Counted from the stretch's first letter, positions 7,658 to 18,098 are shown. The stretch is DNA of 43,239 nucleotides from Bacteroidales bacterium (GCA_020438105.1 JAGQVE010000001.1:207985-251223); one strand, 5' to 3'. Numbers and translations: made by a program. The notes: generated by a model from the letters alone, not told the origin.

Positions 7658-8941
7658 ATGATGAATGTTTTATTGATCGGCAACGGTGGCCGTGAACATG
7701 CCCTTGCTTGGAAGATAACACAAAGTAAAAAAGTAAGCCAGCTTTATATTTCCCCCGGAAATGCAGGCACAGGTAAACTTGGTGTGAATGTAAATCTCAA
7801 TCTCAGCGATTTGGTTGCCATAAAAACGTTTATTCTTTTGCACAAGATCGATATGGTTATTGTAGGTCCGGAAGCTCCGCTGGTAGATGGTTTGCATGAT
7901 CAATTCTTAAGTGATGAAGACCTTAAACTGATACCTGTGATTGGGCCGGTAAAAAAAGGAGCCATGCTGGAAGGCAGCAAGGATTTTGCAAATGCGTTTA
8001 TGAAAAAATATGACATCCCAACGGCAGATTACCAAACTTTTACCAAAGAAACCCTGCAAAAGGGAATGGATTATCTTGAATCTCAAAAACCGCCTTACGT
8101 GCTAAAAGCCGATGGTTTGGCTGCTGGAAAAGGAGTTTTGATTTTGGATTCGCTGGAAGAGGCCCAGGCAGAATTAGAGTCGATGCTTGCCGGTGAAAAA
8201 TTTGGAGCTGCTTCGCAAAAAGTGGTAATCGAAGAATTTCTGGATGGAATAGAACTTTCTGTTTTTATATTAACGGATGGGGATTCCTATAAGATTCTGC
8301 CTGAAGCCAAAGATTACAAGCGCATTGGAGAGGGCAATTCAGGGTTAAATACTGGTGGCATGGGATCAGTTTCTCCGGTACCTTTTGCGGATAAGCAATT
8401 CATGGAAAAGGTGGAACAAAAGATCATCAAACCTACGGTGGAAGGGCTCAAAGCGGAAAATATCAATTACAAAGGTTTTATCTTTTTTGGATTAATTAAA
8501 GTGGGCAACGAGCCCTATGTAATTGAATACAATGTGCGCATGGGTGACCCCGAGGCAGAATCTGTAATTCCGAGGATTAAGTCCGATATCATGGATCTGT
8601 TTATTGGTGTGGCAGAGGGTACTTTGGATAGCAAATCTATCGAAATTGATAAAAGGCACACTGCGGCTGTATTTATGGTTTCAGGCGGATATCCCGAGTC
8701 GTACGGAAAAGGATTTTTAATTCACGGGCTCGAAAAAGTGACCAACAGCATTGTATTTCATGCCGGAACATCCATCGACGAATTAAATCAGAAAGTATTC
8801 ACCAATGGCGGAAGGGTACTGGCTGTTTGCGCTTATGCAAATTCAATGGAAAAGGCCCTGGAAACAGCTTATGAAAATGTGAGAAGGCTCAGTTTCCAGA
8901 ATATGTACTATCGGAAAGATATTGGTTTTGACCTAAAATAA
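7658..8941 (+). CDS. purD: Phosphoribosylamine-glycine ligase (GAR synthetase)
   Basis: 427 residues, full length. An ATP-grasp enzyme joining phosphoribosylamine and glycine in purine synthesis. The N-terminus VLLIGNGGREHALAWK is the family signature. The ATP-grasp core shows PPYVLKADGLAAGKGVLI, VVIEEFLDGIELSVF and the metal-binding EYNVRMGDPEAE. The start has two adjacent ATGs (7658 and 7661); either could be used. It heads a likely operon with the DUF6427 membrane protein (29 bp) and rnhB (3 bp). Confidence 0.97.
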   Translation: MMNVLLIGNGGREHALAWKITQSKKVSQLYISPGNAGTGKLGVNVNLNLSDLVAIKTFILLHKIDMVIVGPEAPLVDGLHDQFLSDEDLKLIPVIGPVKKGAMLEGSKDFANAFMKKYDIPTADYQTFTKETLQKGMDYLESQKPPYVLKADGLAAGKGVLILDSLEEAQAELESMLAGEKFGAASQKVVIEEFLDGIELSVFILTDGDSYKILPEAKDYKRIGEGNSGLNTGGMGSVSPVPFADKQFMEKVEQKIIKPTVEGLKAENINYKGFIFFGLIKVGNEPYVIEYNVRMGDPEAESVIPRIKSDIMDLFIGVAEGTLDSKSIEIDKRHTAAVFMVSGGYPESYGKGFLIHGLEKVTNSIVFHAGTSIDELNQKVFTNGGRVLAVCAYANSMEKALETAYENVRRLSFQNMYYRKDIGFDLK

Positions 8942-8970
8942 TCAGACTTAACTCAAGCAAGTAGTTAATA

Positions 8971-9972
8971 ATGATAATACGCTTTTTTAAATCGAGTTAT
9001 TTACCTCAATATGTGGCATTGATCATGCTGGGAATCGCGCTTTGGCTGCCATCGCTCTTTAAGGCAAATACACTTTTAAATTTCAATTCTGATTTAGCAG
9101 AACCGGGGTATGGATTGGTTTTGAATTTATTTTCTCCCGATTCATTTTTTGGAATTACTATTTCATTTTTGTTTACCATGGGTTCGGCATTGCTTTTCAA
9201 TTTTGTTCTCGAAAGGCATGAATTAACCACCCGAAACTCACTTTTACCGGCGTTTATCTTTATTTTATTCACTGGCATTTTACCGGGCTTGCATTGGTTT
9301 CATCAAAGCATCATTCCGGTTTTCTTACTTATCTTATTACTCAACAACCTCCTTGAAATGCATAATATTGAGGAAGGTTATTCACAGGTGTTTTATGCCG
9401 GCGTGCTGATCGCTCTTTCATCCCTGTTCAGTTTTCAAAGCGTGTTTTTTATTTTGCTTGTGTACCTCTCGTTTTTTGTTTTCAGGATTTACTACTGGCG
9501 CGAATGGGTCATTGTTTTAATTGGATTGATCAATGTTTACCTGCTTCTTTGGGTTTACTATTTCTGGACTGATAATTTAAATGAAGTCTTTACTGAATAC
9601 CTTCGCTATTTTGGCGAGATAACCTTTTTCAGGTTTCAGGGGCCTTATGATTTTCTGAGTTTGCTCCTGATTGCAGTTTTGGTTATACTTAGCCTTTGGG
9701 CATTATTTAGAATACTTGTCCGCTATAGCGATAATATATTGGTAATTCGGAAAAAGCTTACCGTGGTTTTGTGGTTTGCATTGATTGCTGCAATAATCAC
9801 CATTATATCAGGAGGAATGAATGATACCTACCGGTTTATTTTGCTATCAGCCTTAGCATCAATTACCTGCATTGGCTTATCACAGCTCAAAAAATCATTC
9901 TGGATGGATATCACCCTGGGGGTATTTCTGTTGCTCACGCTCATAAGTAACTATTCAAAACTTGTTTTTTAA
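8971..9972 (+). CDS. DUF6427-like polytopic membrane protein
   Basis: 333 residues with about nine to ten hydrophobic helices and very few charged residues outside loops. It resembles the Bacteroidota DUF6427 family of inner-membrane proteins (N-terminal IIRFFKSSYLPQY, then multiple TM segments); this naming is from memory of the family's look, so moderate. No catalytic motif is seen. It sits between purD and rnhB with spacings of 29 and 3 bp, so it is probably co-transcribed, but this says little about its job. Confidence 0.7.
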   Translation: MIIRFFKSSYLPQYVALIMLGIALWLPSLFKANTLLNFNSDLAEPGYGLVLNLFSPDSFFGITISFLFTMGSALLFNFVLERHELTTRNSLLPAFIFILFTGILPGLHWFHQSIIPVFLLILLLNNLLEMHNIEEGYSQVFYAGVLIALSSLFSFQSVFFILLVYLSFFVFRIYYWREWVIVLIGLINVYLLLWVYYFWTDNLNEVFTEYLRYFGEITFFRFQGPYDFLSLLLIAVLVILSLWALFRILVRYSDNILVIRKKLTVVLWFALIAAIITIISGGMNDTYRFILLSALASITCIGLSQLKKSFWMDITLGVFLLLTLISNYSKLVF

Positions 9973-9975
9973 TCG

Positions 9976-10575
9976 ATGTTAAAATCAAACTACTCCGGCA
10001 TTTATCCTGAAGCTGGCTGCGATGAAGCGGGAAGAGGTTGCCTGGCAGGCCCGGTAGTTGCGGCATCGGTAATTTTACCCAACGATTACCAACATCATCT
10101 TTTAAACGACTCAAAACAGGTTTCGGAAAAGAACCGGGAAATTTTGCGTAATGACATTGAAGAAAAGGCGCTTGCCTGGGCTGTGGCATTTGTTGATCCG
10201 CAAAAAATTGACGAGATCAATATTCTTAATGCTTCCATTTTAGCCATGCATTTTGCGATTGAAAAACTTAAGGTTACTCCAGAATACCTCATCATCGATG
10301 GAAATAAATTTAAGCCCTTCAAAAACACACCCCATACCACCATCATCAAAGGCGACGGTAAATACCTGTCAATAGCAGCAGCATCTATTTTAGCCAAAAC
10401 CCATCGCGATGAATATATGCTCAATCTGCATGCGCAATTCCCTGCCTATAAATGGGATCGAAATAAAGGCTATCCAACTGCCCAGCATCGTAAAGCCATT
10501 GCTGAAACCGGATTTTCACCTTTTCACCGCCTTACGTTTAATGTAAATGAGCAACTTAAATTGCGTTTCGACTGA
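9976..10575 (+). CDS. rnhB: Ribonuclease HII
   Basis: 199 residues, typical size. It removes ribonucleotides and RNA from RNA-DNA hybrids. The N-terminal motif [17 protein letters not shown] (Asp16, Glu17) is the RNase HII signature. The third acidic residue is in LIIDGNKF, and [13 protein letters not shown] carries the fourth. The [16 protein letters not shown] segment is the usual C-terminal signature. It follows the membrane protein after 3 bp. Confidence 0.96.
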   Translation: MLKSNYSGIYPEAGCDEAGRGCLAGPVVAASVILPNDYQHHLLNDSKQVSEKNREILRNDIEEKALAWAVAFVDPQKIDEINILNASILAMHFAIEKLKVTPEYLIIDGNKFKPFKNTPHTTIIKGDGKYLSIAAASILAKTHRDEYMLNLHAQFPAYKWDRNKGYPTAQHRKAIAETGFSPFHRLTFNVNEQLKLRFD

Positions 10576-10643
10576 ACGGACTAATACAATTAAACTGCAA
10601 ATTGAAAACTACTATTTGCAAAACAATTTCTGCAATATATTTC

Positions 10644-10659
10644 AATATTTATACTTTTG
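10644..10659 (+). promoter_or_regulatory. Promoter element upstream of the C1 peptidase gene
   Basis: Contains TACTTTTG (10652-10659), matching TAnnTTTG, with a TTTCTG about 20 bp upstream. The 16-mer AATATTTATACTTTTG is identical to that at 5265-5280 upstream of DUF4290. Predicted leader about 130 nt. Confidence 0.45.
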
Positions 10660-10796
10660 ATACCTTTAAAAAAGTGGGTATAATACAAACTTTTCGGCGG
10701 CATATTTTGTCTCATAAAATATTTTGAATCATCTGCTAAATTCTCACGTTGAAAAGCATCAATTATTAATACGATATCAATTTAAAACAAGATCAA

Positions 10797-12008
10797 ATGA
10801 AACATTCTTTAATAATTAGCTGGATCTTTATCTTTTTCATTACAGTTAACTTAAATGTTAATGCTCAAGACGAAAACAAAAAAGATGAAAAAGCGGGTTA
10901 TCAATTTACAACAGTTAAAGATTTGCCGACCACCCCGGTAAAAAATCAATACAGATCAGGCACGTGCTGGAGCTTTTCTGGTATTTCCTTCCTTGAATCA
11001 GAGCTATTAAGAATGGGAAAAGGTGAATATGATCTAAGTGAGATGTTCGTGGTGCGAAACGCTTACATGGAAAAAGCAGTGAAATACGTGCGGTTCCATG
11101 GCAATTTTAACTTTGGTGGTGGCGGTGCATTTCATGATGTAACCCATGTTTATAAAACCTACGGAATGGTTCCTGAAGAAGCCTATGATGGTAAAGTGAT
11201 TGGTGAAGAAAACCATATTCATGGCGAACTTGATGCCATTACGGAAGCGTATGTTCAGGCAGTTATTAAAAATCGAAATAAAAAATTATCGCCGGTTTGG
11301 CAACAAGGTTTTGATGGAATTCTGGATGCCTATTTGGGTGATTATCCTGAAACATTCATTTATAACGGAACCGAATATACACCCATGAGCTTTGCTGCTG
11401 AATTAGGTTTAAATATGGATGATTATGTTGAGCTTGGCTCCTACACGCATCATCCTTTTTATGAACCATTTATCATCGAGATTCCTGACAACTGGATGCT
11501 TGATGTGGTTTACAATGTACCTATGGATGAACTGATGGAAGTAATTGACAATGCCATTAACAGCGGCTATTCAGTAGCCTGGGGCAGCGATGTAAGCGAA
11601 AAGGGATTCAGTTGGAAAGACGGTGTGGCCATTGTACCTGATGATGATGTAAATGATTTGAGCGGCACCGAAAAAGAACGTTGGGAAAAACTAACCGAAA
11701 AGGAAAAGAAAAACGCGCTTTACAGTTTTGAAGGCCCTGTTAAGGAAAAAGTAATTACCCAGGAAATGCGACAGGAAGCTTTTGATAATTATGAATCGAC
11801 AGATGACCATGGCATGGAAATTACCGGGATTGCTAAAGATCAGGATGGAAACATTTATTACAAGGTTAAAAATTCTTGGGGCAATGATAACCATATTTAT
11901 GATGGTTTCTTTTATGCCTCCACACCTTTTGTTCAGTTGAAAACCATTGACATTATGGTTCACAAAGATGCAATTCCTGAAAAAATTCGAAAAAAACTTG
12001 GATTGTAG
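10797..12008 (+). CDS. Secreted C1 aminopeptidase C / bleomycin hydrolase-like cysteine peptidase
   Basis: 403 residues with a Sec signal peptide (hydrophobic residues 5-20, ending VNAQ). The papain-type triad is complete: Gln51 and Cys57 in QYRSGTCWSFS, His338 in DDHGMEITG, and Asn359 in KNSWG. The length and the order of motifs fit the PepC/bleomycin hydrolase branch of family C1. The N-terminal signal suggests a periplasmic or exported enzyme rather than the cytosolic form known from lactic bacteria. It is monocistronic, with its own promoter and a strong terminator. Confidence 0.92.
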   Translation: MKHSLIISWIFIFFITVNLNVNAQDENKKDEKAGYQFTTVKDLPTTPVKNQYRSGTCWSFSGISFLESELLRMGKGEYDLSEMFVVRNAYMEKAVKYVRFHGNFNFGGGGAFHDVTHVYKTYGMVPEEAYDGKVIGEENHIHGELDAITEAYVQAVIKNRNKKLSPVWQQGFDGILDAYLGDYPETFIYNGTEYTPMSFAAELGLNMDDYVELGSYTHHPFYEPFIIEIPDNWMLDVVYNVPMDELMEVIDNAINSGYSVAWGSDVSEKGFSWKDGVAIVPDDDVNDLSGTEKERWEKLTEKEKKNALYSFEGPVKEKVITQEMRQEAFDNYESTDDHGMEITGIAKDQDGNIYYKVKNSWGNDNHIYDGFFYASTPFVQLKTIDIMVHKDAIPEKIRKKLGL

Positions 12009-12033
12009 ATAAGATCTTACAAATACCAACACA

Positions 12034-12071
12034 AATAAAGCCCTGTAAACTTTGATTTACAGGGCTTTATT
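12034..12071 (+). terminator. Intrinsic terminator after the C1 peptidase gene
   Basis: A perfect 16-bp inverted repeat, AATAAAGCCCTGTAAA / TTTACAGGGCTTTATT, with a 6-nt loop CTTTGA. It starts about 25 bp after the stop. The flanking A/T tracts would allow it to work in either direction. Confidence 0.85.
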
Positions 12072-12162
12072 CATTTATAAAAAAATTCGTGCCAAACATA
12101 ACCATTCAGTTTGTTTTACGTTGAATGAGTAATTTAATTTTAATCTACTAACATTTAAGGTT

Positions 12163-14364
12163 GTGAGACGGCTCTTTTTATTTTTGACTTCCATCCTGCT
12201 AACATTTAACATCCTGGCTGAAAACCAGTCCAGTACTTATGTTGCAAAAGCCAAAATAGACAGTCTCGAAAATATTCTTTTCAACTCACTTAGTTACAAT
12301 TTAGGTGCTGACGAAAAAATTGATCTCTGCATCAACCTGGCAACCTGGTACAGTTACATAAGTAATGAAAAAACTGTTGAGTTTGCAGCCCGCTCCCTCA
12401 TTCTATCTGAAGAAAAAGGTGACACCAAACATATAATTATTTCACTGGAATTGCTTAGCGATGCTTATTTCAAGCTTGACAATTATGAAAAGTCAATTGA
12501 ATATGCCACCCGTTTGTATAACATTCATAATACAAACAACGAGGAACTGGAAGCCGGGAAATCACTAAAACAAATTGCTTCAAATTACTATGCCTGGAGC
12601 AAGTTCATCGAAGCTAAAAACTATTACGACAGGGCGCTCGACATTTTTAAAAAACATCAATATTTTGAAGGAATAGCTGAAACACTTGGCGATCTGGCGA
12701 GGATTTTGGGTCACTGGGGCGAATATGACGCAGCCCTGGGTGAGCATCAGGAGGCTCTTAAATTTTATGAAGAAATTCAGGATGATGAAGGAATTGCCAA
12801 AGCCTATACCGGGATGGGTATGATTTACCAGGAACTCGGGAATTTGGATAATGCTTATGAACACTATAAAAAAAGTCTTGAGATTTATGAGTCGCTTGGC
12901 ATAACCTATCAAATTGTAAACCTTACGCTCCACATCGGAGATATTTACCTTCAGAAAAAACTCTACGATAAAGCGCTTGAATACTACTTTAAAGCTGATG
13001 AAATTGGCCGAGAGCTGAATAATAAAAAGTTAAAAGCCATTACCCTGAGCAATATTGGCGAAGCTTATAATTTAAAAGACGATTACATTAAAGCCCTGGA
13101 TTATCAGCAACGATCACTGGTGCTAAAGGAGGAGATAGGTGATAAAATGCGGCTGGCCATTTCATACACTGAAATGGGAATTATTTATAGCAATGTTGAG
13201 GATTACGATAAAGCACTTGATTATCTCAATAAGGGTCTTGAAATGGCTGAAGAACTGAATTTCAAATACCAGATTAATAAATGCCATTTAAGCTTGTCGG
13301 ATGTTTACGAAAAAATTGGAAATCCTAAACTGGCACTTGAAAACTATAAAAAATATGTTGAGGGCAGGGAACGAATAAACACGGAAGAAAGCAAGCAAAT
13401 TATTGCTGAACTGCAAACCAAATATCAGTTTGAGAAAAAAGATAAGGAAAATGAACGCCTGCGTAATGGGCAGTTGCTCAATAATGCCAGGATTAAAAAT
13501 CAGCAATTGATCATCGGTTTTGTATTATTTATTTTATTGGGATCGTTTGTGCTCTCATTGATCCTTCATGGCCGATATCAGCAAAATCAGAAATTAAACA
13601 TTCAGCTTTCATTGAAAAACAAAGAAGTGGAAGACCAGCAGAAAAATGTTGAAAAGCTTAATGCCGACTTGAAAGAAGCAAACAATACAAAAGATAAGTT
13701 TTTCTCTATCGTTGCGCACGATTTAAAAAATCCATTCAACTCATTGCTGGTGCTTTCCAAACTACTGCTCGACGACTACGATACTTTTACCAATGAGGAA
13801 CGCAAACAGTTTATCAGCCAGATAAATTCATCAGCTGAAAACACCTATTCATTGCTCCAGAACTTGCTTGAATGGGCCCGTACGCAATCAGGCAAGTCGG
13901 TAATCGTGAAAGAACAGATCAACCTGGCACGTATTTCTGAAGATGCGATTGAGTTATTACAGCCTGTGGCCAAAGGCAAAAAAATCACACTCAAATCAAA
14001 TGTGTCCCCCCGGTTAACTGCATTTGCTGATAAAAATATGATATCTACGGTATTGCTCAATTTAGTTTCAAATGCAGTGAAGTTTACACCTCAGGAAGGC
14101 AATGTGGAAGTGCTCGCATATGAAAAAAATAATCATATCGAAGTAGAGATTGTCGACTCCGGAGTTGGAATATCGCCTAAAAATATGCCCAAGCTCTTTA
14201 AACCGGAAGAAAAATTCCATACCGAAGGAACCGATAAAGAGAAAGGAACCGGTTTGGGACTTATCCTCTGCAAAGAGTTTATCGAAAAAAATGAAGGTGA
14301 AATCTGGGCAAAAAGCGAAGAAGGCCATGGCAGCCATTTCTTTTTCTCATTGCCGAGGTCTTAA
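12163..14364 (+). CDS. TPR-repeat membrane sensor histidine kinase
   Basis: 733 residues, starting at GTG (12163). Signal peptide (residues 1-19). About seven TPR repeats cover roughly 95-400 and place the sensor in the periplasm. A TM helix at about 449-468 and a coiled coil at about 470-510 follow. The HisKA H-box is FSIVAHDLKNP, with phospho-acceptor His519. The HATPase_c domain has the N-box Asn637, G1 DSGVGI (665-670) and G2 GTGLGL (695-700). There is no receiver domain and no response regulator beside it, so it is an orphan kinase. Ligand unknown. Confidence 0.92.
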   Translation: MRRLFLFLTSILLTFNILAENQSSTYVAKAKIDSLENILFNSLSYNLGADEKIDLCINLATWYSYISNEKTVEFAARSLILSEEKGDTKHIIISLELLSDAYFKLDNYEKSIEYATRLYNIHNTNNEELEAGKSLKQIASNYYAWSKFIEAKNYYDRALDIFKKHQYFEGIAETLGDLARILGHWGEYDAALGEHQEALKFYEEIQDDEGIAKAYTGMGMIYQELGNLDNAYEHYKKSLEIYESLGITYQIVNLTLHIGDIYLQKKLYDKALEYYFKADEIGRELNNKKLKAITLSNIGEAYNLKDDYIKALDYQQRSLVLKEEIGDKMRLAISYTEMGIIYSNVEDYDKALDYLNKGLEMAEELNFKYQINKCHLSLSDVYEKIGNPKLALENYKKYVEGRERINTEESKQIIAELQTKYQFEKKDKENERLRNGQLLNNARIKNQQLIIGFVLFILLGSFVLSLILHGRYQQNQKLNIQLSLKNKEVEDQQKNVEKLNADLKEANNTKDKFFSIVAHDLKNPFNSLLVLSKLLLDDYDTFTNEERKQFISQINSSAENTYSLLQNLLEWARTQSGKSVIVKEQINLARISEDAIELLQPVAKGKKITLKSNVSPRLTAFADKNMISTVLLNLVSNAVKFTPQEGNVEVLAYEKNNHIEVEIVDSGVGISPKNMPKLFKPEEKFHTEGTDKEKGTGLGLILCKEFIEKNEGEIWAKSEEGHGSHFFFSLPRS

Positions 14365-14394
14365 TTTGTCCTCATTCTAAATTAACATTCATTC

Positions 14395-14424
14395 TTTTTC
14401 TATATCAAATTAAATATATCTTTG
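14395..14424 (+). promoter_or_regulatory. Promoter of the riboflavin operon
   Basis: TATCTTTG (14417-14424) matches TAnnTTTG, with TTTT 18 bp upstream. The predicted start near 14431 is directly before the 5' end of the FMN aptamer at 14435, which fits well. Confidence 0.6.
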
Positions 14425-14434
14425 CATTAAGATA

Positions 14435-14645
14435 TTTCTTCGGGGCAGGGTGATGCCGGTTTGATCCGGTAAATTCCCGACCGGCGGTAACAGTCCGCGA
14501 CTTCCTGATAAAATCTTCAGGAACTGAACCGGTGAAATTCCGGTACCGACAGTAAAGTCTGGATAGGAGAAGAAACTTCTGTATGTAAAACTGTGCTCTG
14601 CTTTGCATTGCACCTGCCCCGAAATATTAATAGAGGGGTTTTTTT
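14435..14645 (+). promoter_or_regulatory. FMN riboswitch (RFN element) and expression platform
   Basis: The RFN consensus is plain: GGGGCAGGGTGATGCCGG, then AATTCCCGACCGGCGGTAAC, then CCGGTGAAATTCCGGTACCG, and finally GTCTGGATAGGAGAAGAAAC. P1 pairs 14435-14440 with 14570-14575. Downstream, CCTGCCCCGAA (14613-14623) is an exact complement of TTCGGGGCAGG (14439-14449) inside the aptamer. The same CCCC can instead pair with GGGG at 14635-14638, which overlaps the Shine-Dalgarno-like GAGGGG and is followed by seven Ts running into the ribD ATG. FMN binding should free CCCC to mask the start or terminate transcription. Confidence 0.95.
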
Positions 14646-15755
14646 ATGCTACAAAATAGCGACATCAAGTTTATGGATCAGGCAATAGAGCTTGCCCGCA
14701 AAGGCATTGGCTTTGTGAATCCCAATCCTATGGTTGGCGCTTTAATTACAAAAAATGACAGAATCTTAGGTATGGGGTACCACGAGCAATATGGAGGTCC
14801 GCATGCCGAAGTCAATGCCTTTAAAAATGCCACCGAAGATGTTACCGGCGCCACACTTTATGTAACACTCGAACCTTGCAATCATTTTGGAAAAACACCT
14901 CCCTGTACCCAAAAGATCATTAGTGAAAAAATAGGCCGGGTGGTGGTGGCAACTACCGATCCAAATCCCAAAGTGAATGGTAAAGGCATACAACAACTCA
15001 GGGATGCCGGGATAATTGTGGATATTCTTAAAAATGATATTGCAAAAAAGGCAACCCGATTAAATGAGATCTATAATTTTTACATTCGCACTCACCAACC
15101 TTTTTTGGCCATCAAATCGGCTATGACGCTCGATGGCAAAATCGCAACATACCGGGGCCAGTCCAGGTGGATCACCAATGAAAAATCACGGGCCAATGTT
15201 CATGAACTGAGGCATCAATATGCCGCTATTATGGTGGGAGTAAATACGGTAATTGCCGATGATCCTTCCCTCACCGATCGCTCTGATTTTAAATACAAAA
15301 GGCATCCGTTAAGGGTAGTTGTCGACTCAGCAGGACGAACACCCTTATATGCTGCTGTTCTGGATACCGAAATTGCTCCTACCCTGCTGGCAGTAACTGA
15401 AAAGGCATCCCCCAAATTTATCGCAGCTGTTGAAGAACGCGGGGTTGAAATAATGGTTTGCCCCGAAAAAGATAACAAAGTAGATATTCGTTTTCTGGTA
15501 AACCAACTTGGTAAAATGAATATTGACAGTATTTTACTCGAAGGTGGAAGTACACTTAATTTTTCGGCACTTGAGGCAGGGCTTGTTCAAAAAGTTTATG
15601 CTTTTATTTCACCCAAACTAATTGGCGGCAAGGAGGCCATTACGCCTATCGGAGGAAAAGGATATGAAAAGATGGAACAGGCCATAACACTTAATATTAG
15701 TGAAATTCACAGGTTTGATGAAGACATTATGATAGAAGCATATATTATCAAATAG
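14646..15755 (+). CDS. ribD: Bifunctional diaminohydroxyphosphoribosylaminopyrimidine deaminase / reductase
   Basis: 369 residues, full length. It performs the second and third steps of riboflavin synthesis from the GTP-derived pyrimidine. The N-terminal deaminase has the zinc motifs HAEVNAF (His53, Glu55) and LEPCNHFGKTPPC (Cys78, Cys87). The C-terminal NADPH reductase starts near residue 145 with FLAIKSAMTLDGKIA and includes SRWITNEKSR and LLEGGSTLNFSAL. It is the first gene after the FMN riboswitch; the ATG directly abuts the T-run of the expression platform. Confidence 0.97.
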   Translation: MLQNSDIKFMDQAIELARKGIGFVNPNPMVGALITKNDRILGMGYHEQYGGPHAEVNAFKNATEDVTGATLYVTLEPCNHFGKTPPCTQKIISEKIGRVVVATTDPNPKVNGKGIQQLRDAGIIVDILKNDIAKKATRLNEIYNFYIRTHQPFLAIKSAMTLDGKIATYRGQSRWITNEKSRANVHELRHQYAAIMVGVNTVIADDPSLTDRSDFKYKRHPLRVVVDSAGRTPLYAAVLDTEIAPTLLAVTEKASPKFIAAVEERGVEIMVCPEKDNKVDIRFLVNQLGKMNIDSILLEGGSTLNFSALEAGLVQKVYAFISPKLIGGKEAITPIGGKGYEKMEQAITLNISEIHRFDEDIMIEAYIIK

Positions 15756-15759
15756 CATC

Positions 15760-16407
15760 ATGTTTACAGGATTAATTGAAGAAATAGGAATCGTTGAAAA
15801 TATAAAGTGGGGAACCTCCTCTGCGCAACTTACCATTGCTGCCAAAAAGGTACTCACTGATCTTAAAGTTGGAGATAGCGTAAATACCAACGGCGCTTGT
15901 TTAACGGTTATCAAATTCGATAAAAAAGCCATGACTGTTGACGTGATGACAGAAACAATAAACCGTACCAATCTCAAGCAGTTAACAGTCGGCTCAATGG
16001 TAAACCTTGAACGCGCCTTAATGGCAGGTTCGCGGCTGGGTGGGCATATGGTAAGCGGGCACATTGATGGAACGGGGATAATGGTTTCTTTGAAGAAAGA
16101 TGATATCGCCACCTGGATAAAAATTCAAACTGATGAAAAAATTATGAAATACATCGTTTCAAAAGGTTCCGTAGCGCTGGATGGCATCAGTCTTACTATT
16201 GCCGGGGTGTATGCTGACGCTTTTGAGGTTTCTGTAATCCCGCATACTTCATCAGAAACTACGCTATTAAAGAAAAGGCCCGGTGATAAAATCAATATTG
16301 AATGCGATATTATTGGAAAATACGTGGAAAAATTCCTGCAGAAGCAAGAATCCAAAACTAACAATATAGACTATGACTTTTTACGACAACATGGCTTTAC
16401 AGACTAA
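15760..16407 (+). CDS. ribE: Riboflavin synthase, alpha chain
   Basis: 215 residues with the duplicated lumazine-binding fold. It starts [10 protein letters not shown], the near-invariant N-terminus, and the second repeat includes [11 protein letters not shown] and [12 protein letters not shown]. It dismutates two molecules of dimethylribityllumazine to riboflavin. It starts 4 bp after ribD, and its 3' end overlaps the longest possible ribBA frame. Also called ribC in some species. Confidence 0.96.
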   Translation: MFTGLIEEIGIVENIKWGTSSAQLTIAAKKVLTDLKVGDSVNTNGACLTVIKFDKKAMTVDVMTETINRTNLKQLTVGSMVNLERALMAGSRLGGHMVSGHIDGTGIMVSLKKDDIATWIKIQTDEKIMKYIVSKGSVALDGISLTIAGVYADAFEVSVIPHTSSETTLLKKRPGDKINIECDIIGKYVEKFLQKQESKTNNIDYDFLRQHGFTD

Positions 16408-16411
16408 CAAA

Positions 16412-17629
16412 ATGGAAGAAACAGGTTTTAATTCGATTGAAGAGGCCCTTGAAGATATCAGGCAGGGGAAAATGGTGGTTGTGGTCGACGATAAGAGGCG
16501 TGAAAACGAAGGAGACCTGATCATGGCTGCAGAAAAGGTAACGCCCAAAGCCATTAATTTTATGGCCAAACATGGTGGCGGACTTATTTGTATGCCGATC
16601 ATCAAGGAACGACTGAAAACCCTGAATATCCAGATGATGGTGGCCGAAAATACAGATACCCATAAAACTGCCTTTACTGTTTCGGTGGATGCCAGCGATA
16701 CTAAAACCGGAATTTCTGCCCATGAGCGGGCTCATACCATTCAAAAGATCATCCATTCGGATTCGAAGCCTTCAGATTTTAACAAACCTGGACATATTTT
16801 CCCGCTTGAATATAAAAAAGGCGGGGTGTTGGTTCGGGCCGGACATACAGAAGCGGCAGTAGATTTGGCGCAGTTATCCGGCCTCTATCCTGCCGGCGTG
16901 ATCTGCGAAATAATGAATGAGGATGGCAGTATGGCCAGAGTCCCTGAATTGAAAGAATACGTTAAAAAACACAATCTCAAACTGATCACAATTGCCGATT
17001 TGATCACATACAGGCGTAAACATGAAAAGCTGGTAGAAAGGGTTTCGGAAGTTAAGTTACCAACGAAATATGGTATTTTCAAAGCCATCGGTTATCGCGA
17101 TAAGATTACGAAGGAAGAACATATGGCTTTGGTAATGGGTGAAATAAACCCCAATGAACCCGTGTTAACCCGGGTTCACTCCGAGTGCCTTACCGGGGAT
17201 GTTTTTGGATCGGAACGATGTGATTGTGGTGATCAGCTTAATGAAGCCATGCACCGGATCAGCCGTGAAGGAAAAGGTATTTTGCTCTACATGCGTCAGG
17301 AAGGACGGGGTATTGGGTTGCTCAATAAATTAAAAGCGTACCACTTGCAGGACAATGGGATGGATACGGTAGAAGCAAATGAGGCTCTCGGATTCCCTGC
17401 TGACCTGCGTGATTATGGCATCGGGGCTGAAATCCTGGCCGATATCGGAGCACACCAACTCCGGCTTATGACCAATAACCCCAAAAAGATCAGCGGGATT
17501 TTTGGTTTTGGACTAAAAGTAGTTGAGCGGGTTCCCATTGAGATCAATCATAATAAAAACAACCATTTTTATCTTTCAACTAAAAAAGTGAAAATGGGCC
17601 ACATGTTAAATGTTGAAAATGAAAACTAA
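16412..17629 (+). CDS. ribBA: Bifunctional 3,4-dihydroxy-2-butanone-4-phosphate synthase / GTP cyclohydrolase II
   Basis: 405 residues from the ATG at 16412; the frame is open from 16373, giving 418 residues, with another ATG at 16391. I prefer 16412 because [16 protein letters not shown] matches the usual family N-terminus and lies just after the ribE stop. The RibB half has [25 protein letters not shown] and [17 protein letters not shown]. The RibA half has the three zinc cysteines in [18 protein letters not shown] and the motif [10 protein letters not shown]. Both active sites look intact, so it feeds both branches of the pathway. Confidence 0.96.
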   Translation: MEETGFNSIEEALEDIRQGKMVVVVDDKRRENEGDLIMAAEKVTPKAINFMAKHGGGLICMPIIKERLKTLNIQMMVAENTDTHKTAFTVSVDASDTKTGISAHERAHTIQKIIHSDSKPSDFNKPGHIFPLEYKKGGVLVRAGHTEAAVDLAQLSGLYPAGVICEIMNEDGSMARVPELKEYVKKHNLKLITIADLITYRRKHEKLVERVSEVKLPTKYGIFKAIGYRDKITKEEHMALVMGEINPNEPVLTRVHSECLTGDVFGSERCDCGDQLNEAMHRISREGKGILLYMRQEGRGIGLLNKLKAYHLQDNGMDTVEANEALGFPADLRDYGIGAEILADIGAHQLRLMTNNPKKISGIFGFGLKVVERVPIEINHNKNNHFYLSTKKVKMGHMLNVENEN

Positions 17630-18098
17630 ATCAGATATGAAAGTAATTGAAGGTAAACTAAACGCCAAAGGATTGAAGTTTGGCATCGTAATCGGACGTT
17701 TTAATGAATTTATCGGATCAAAATTATTGGGTGGAGCATTGGATGCCCTGAACCGGCATGATGCAGATGACAAAGACATTGAAATGGTATGGGCGCCCGG
17801 CTCGTACGAGATCCCATTACTTGCAAAAAAAATGGCTAAATCAGGAAAATATGATGCTGTTATTTGTCTTGGCGCCGTAATCCGAGGTGCAACACCTCAT
17901 TTTGATTACGTAGCCAATGAAGTCGCCAAAGGAGTAGCCCAAGCCGGACTTGAAACAGAAGTACCCATCATTTTTGGAGTTCTTACTACTGATAGCATTG
18001 AACAAGCCATTGAAAGGGCAGGAACAAAATCAGGCAACAAAGGATTTGATGCAGCCATGGCAGCTATTGAAATGGGAAATTTGATGAAACAAATTTAG
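17610..18098 (+). CDS. ribH: 6,7-dimethyl-8-ribityllumazine synthase
   Basis: 162 residues from the first ATG, which overlaps ribBA by 20 bp; starts at 17619 and 17637 are also possible. It joins the RibA/RibD pyrimidine and the RibB butanone phosphate. Motifs are [29 protein letters not shown] and [21 protein letters not shown], the last holding the catalytic His. It is the last gene of the ribD-ribE-ribBA-ribH operon, which therefore encodes every enzyme of the pathway except a dedicated phosphatase. Confidence 0.96.
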   Translation: MLKMKTKSDMKVIEGKLNAKGLKFGIVIGRFNEFIGSKLLGGALDALNRHDADDKDIEMVWAPGSYEIPLLAKKMAKSGKYDAVICLGAVIRGATPHFDYVANEVAKGVAQAGLETEVPIIFGVLTTDSIEQAIERAGTKSGNKGFDAAMAAIEMGNLMKQI

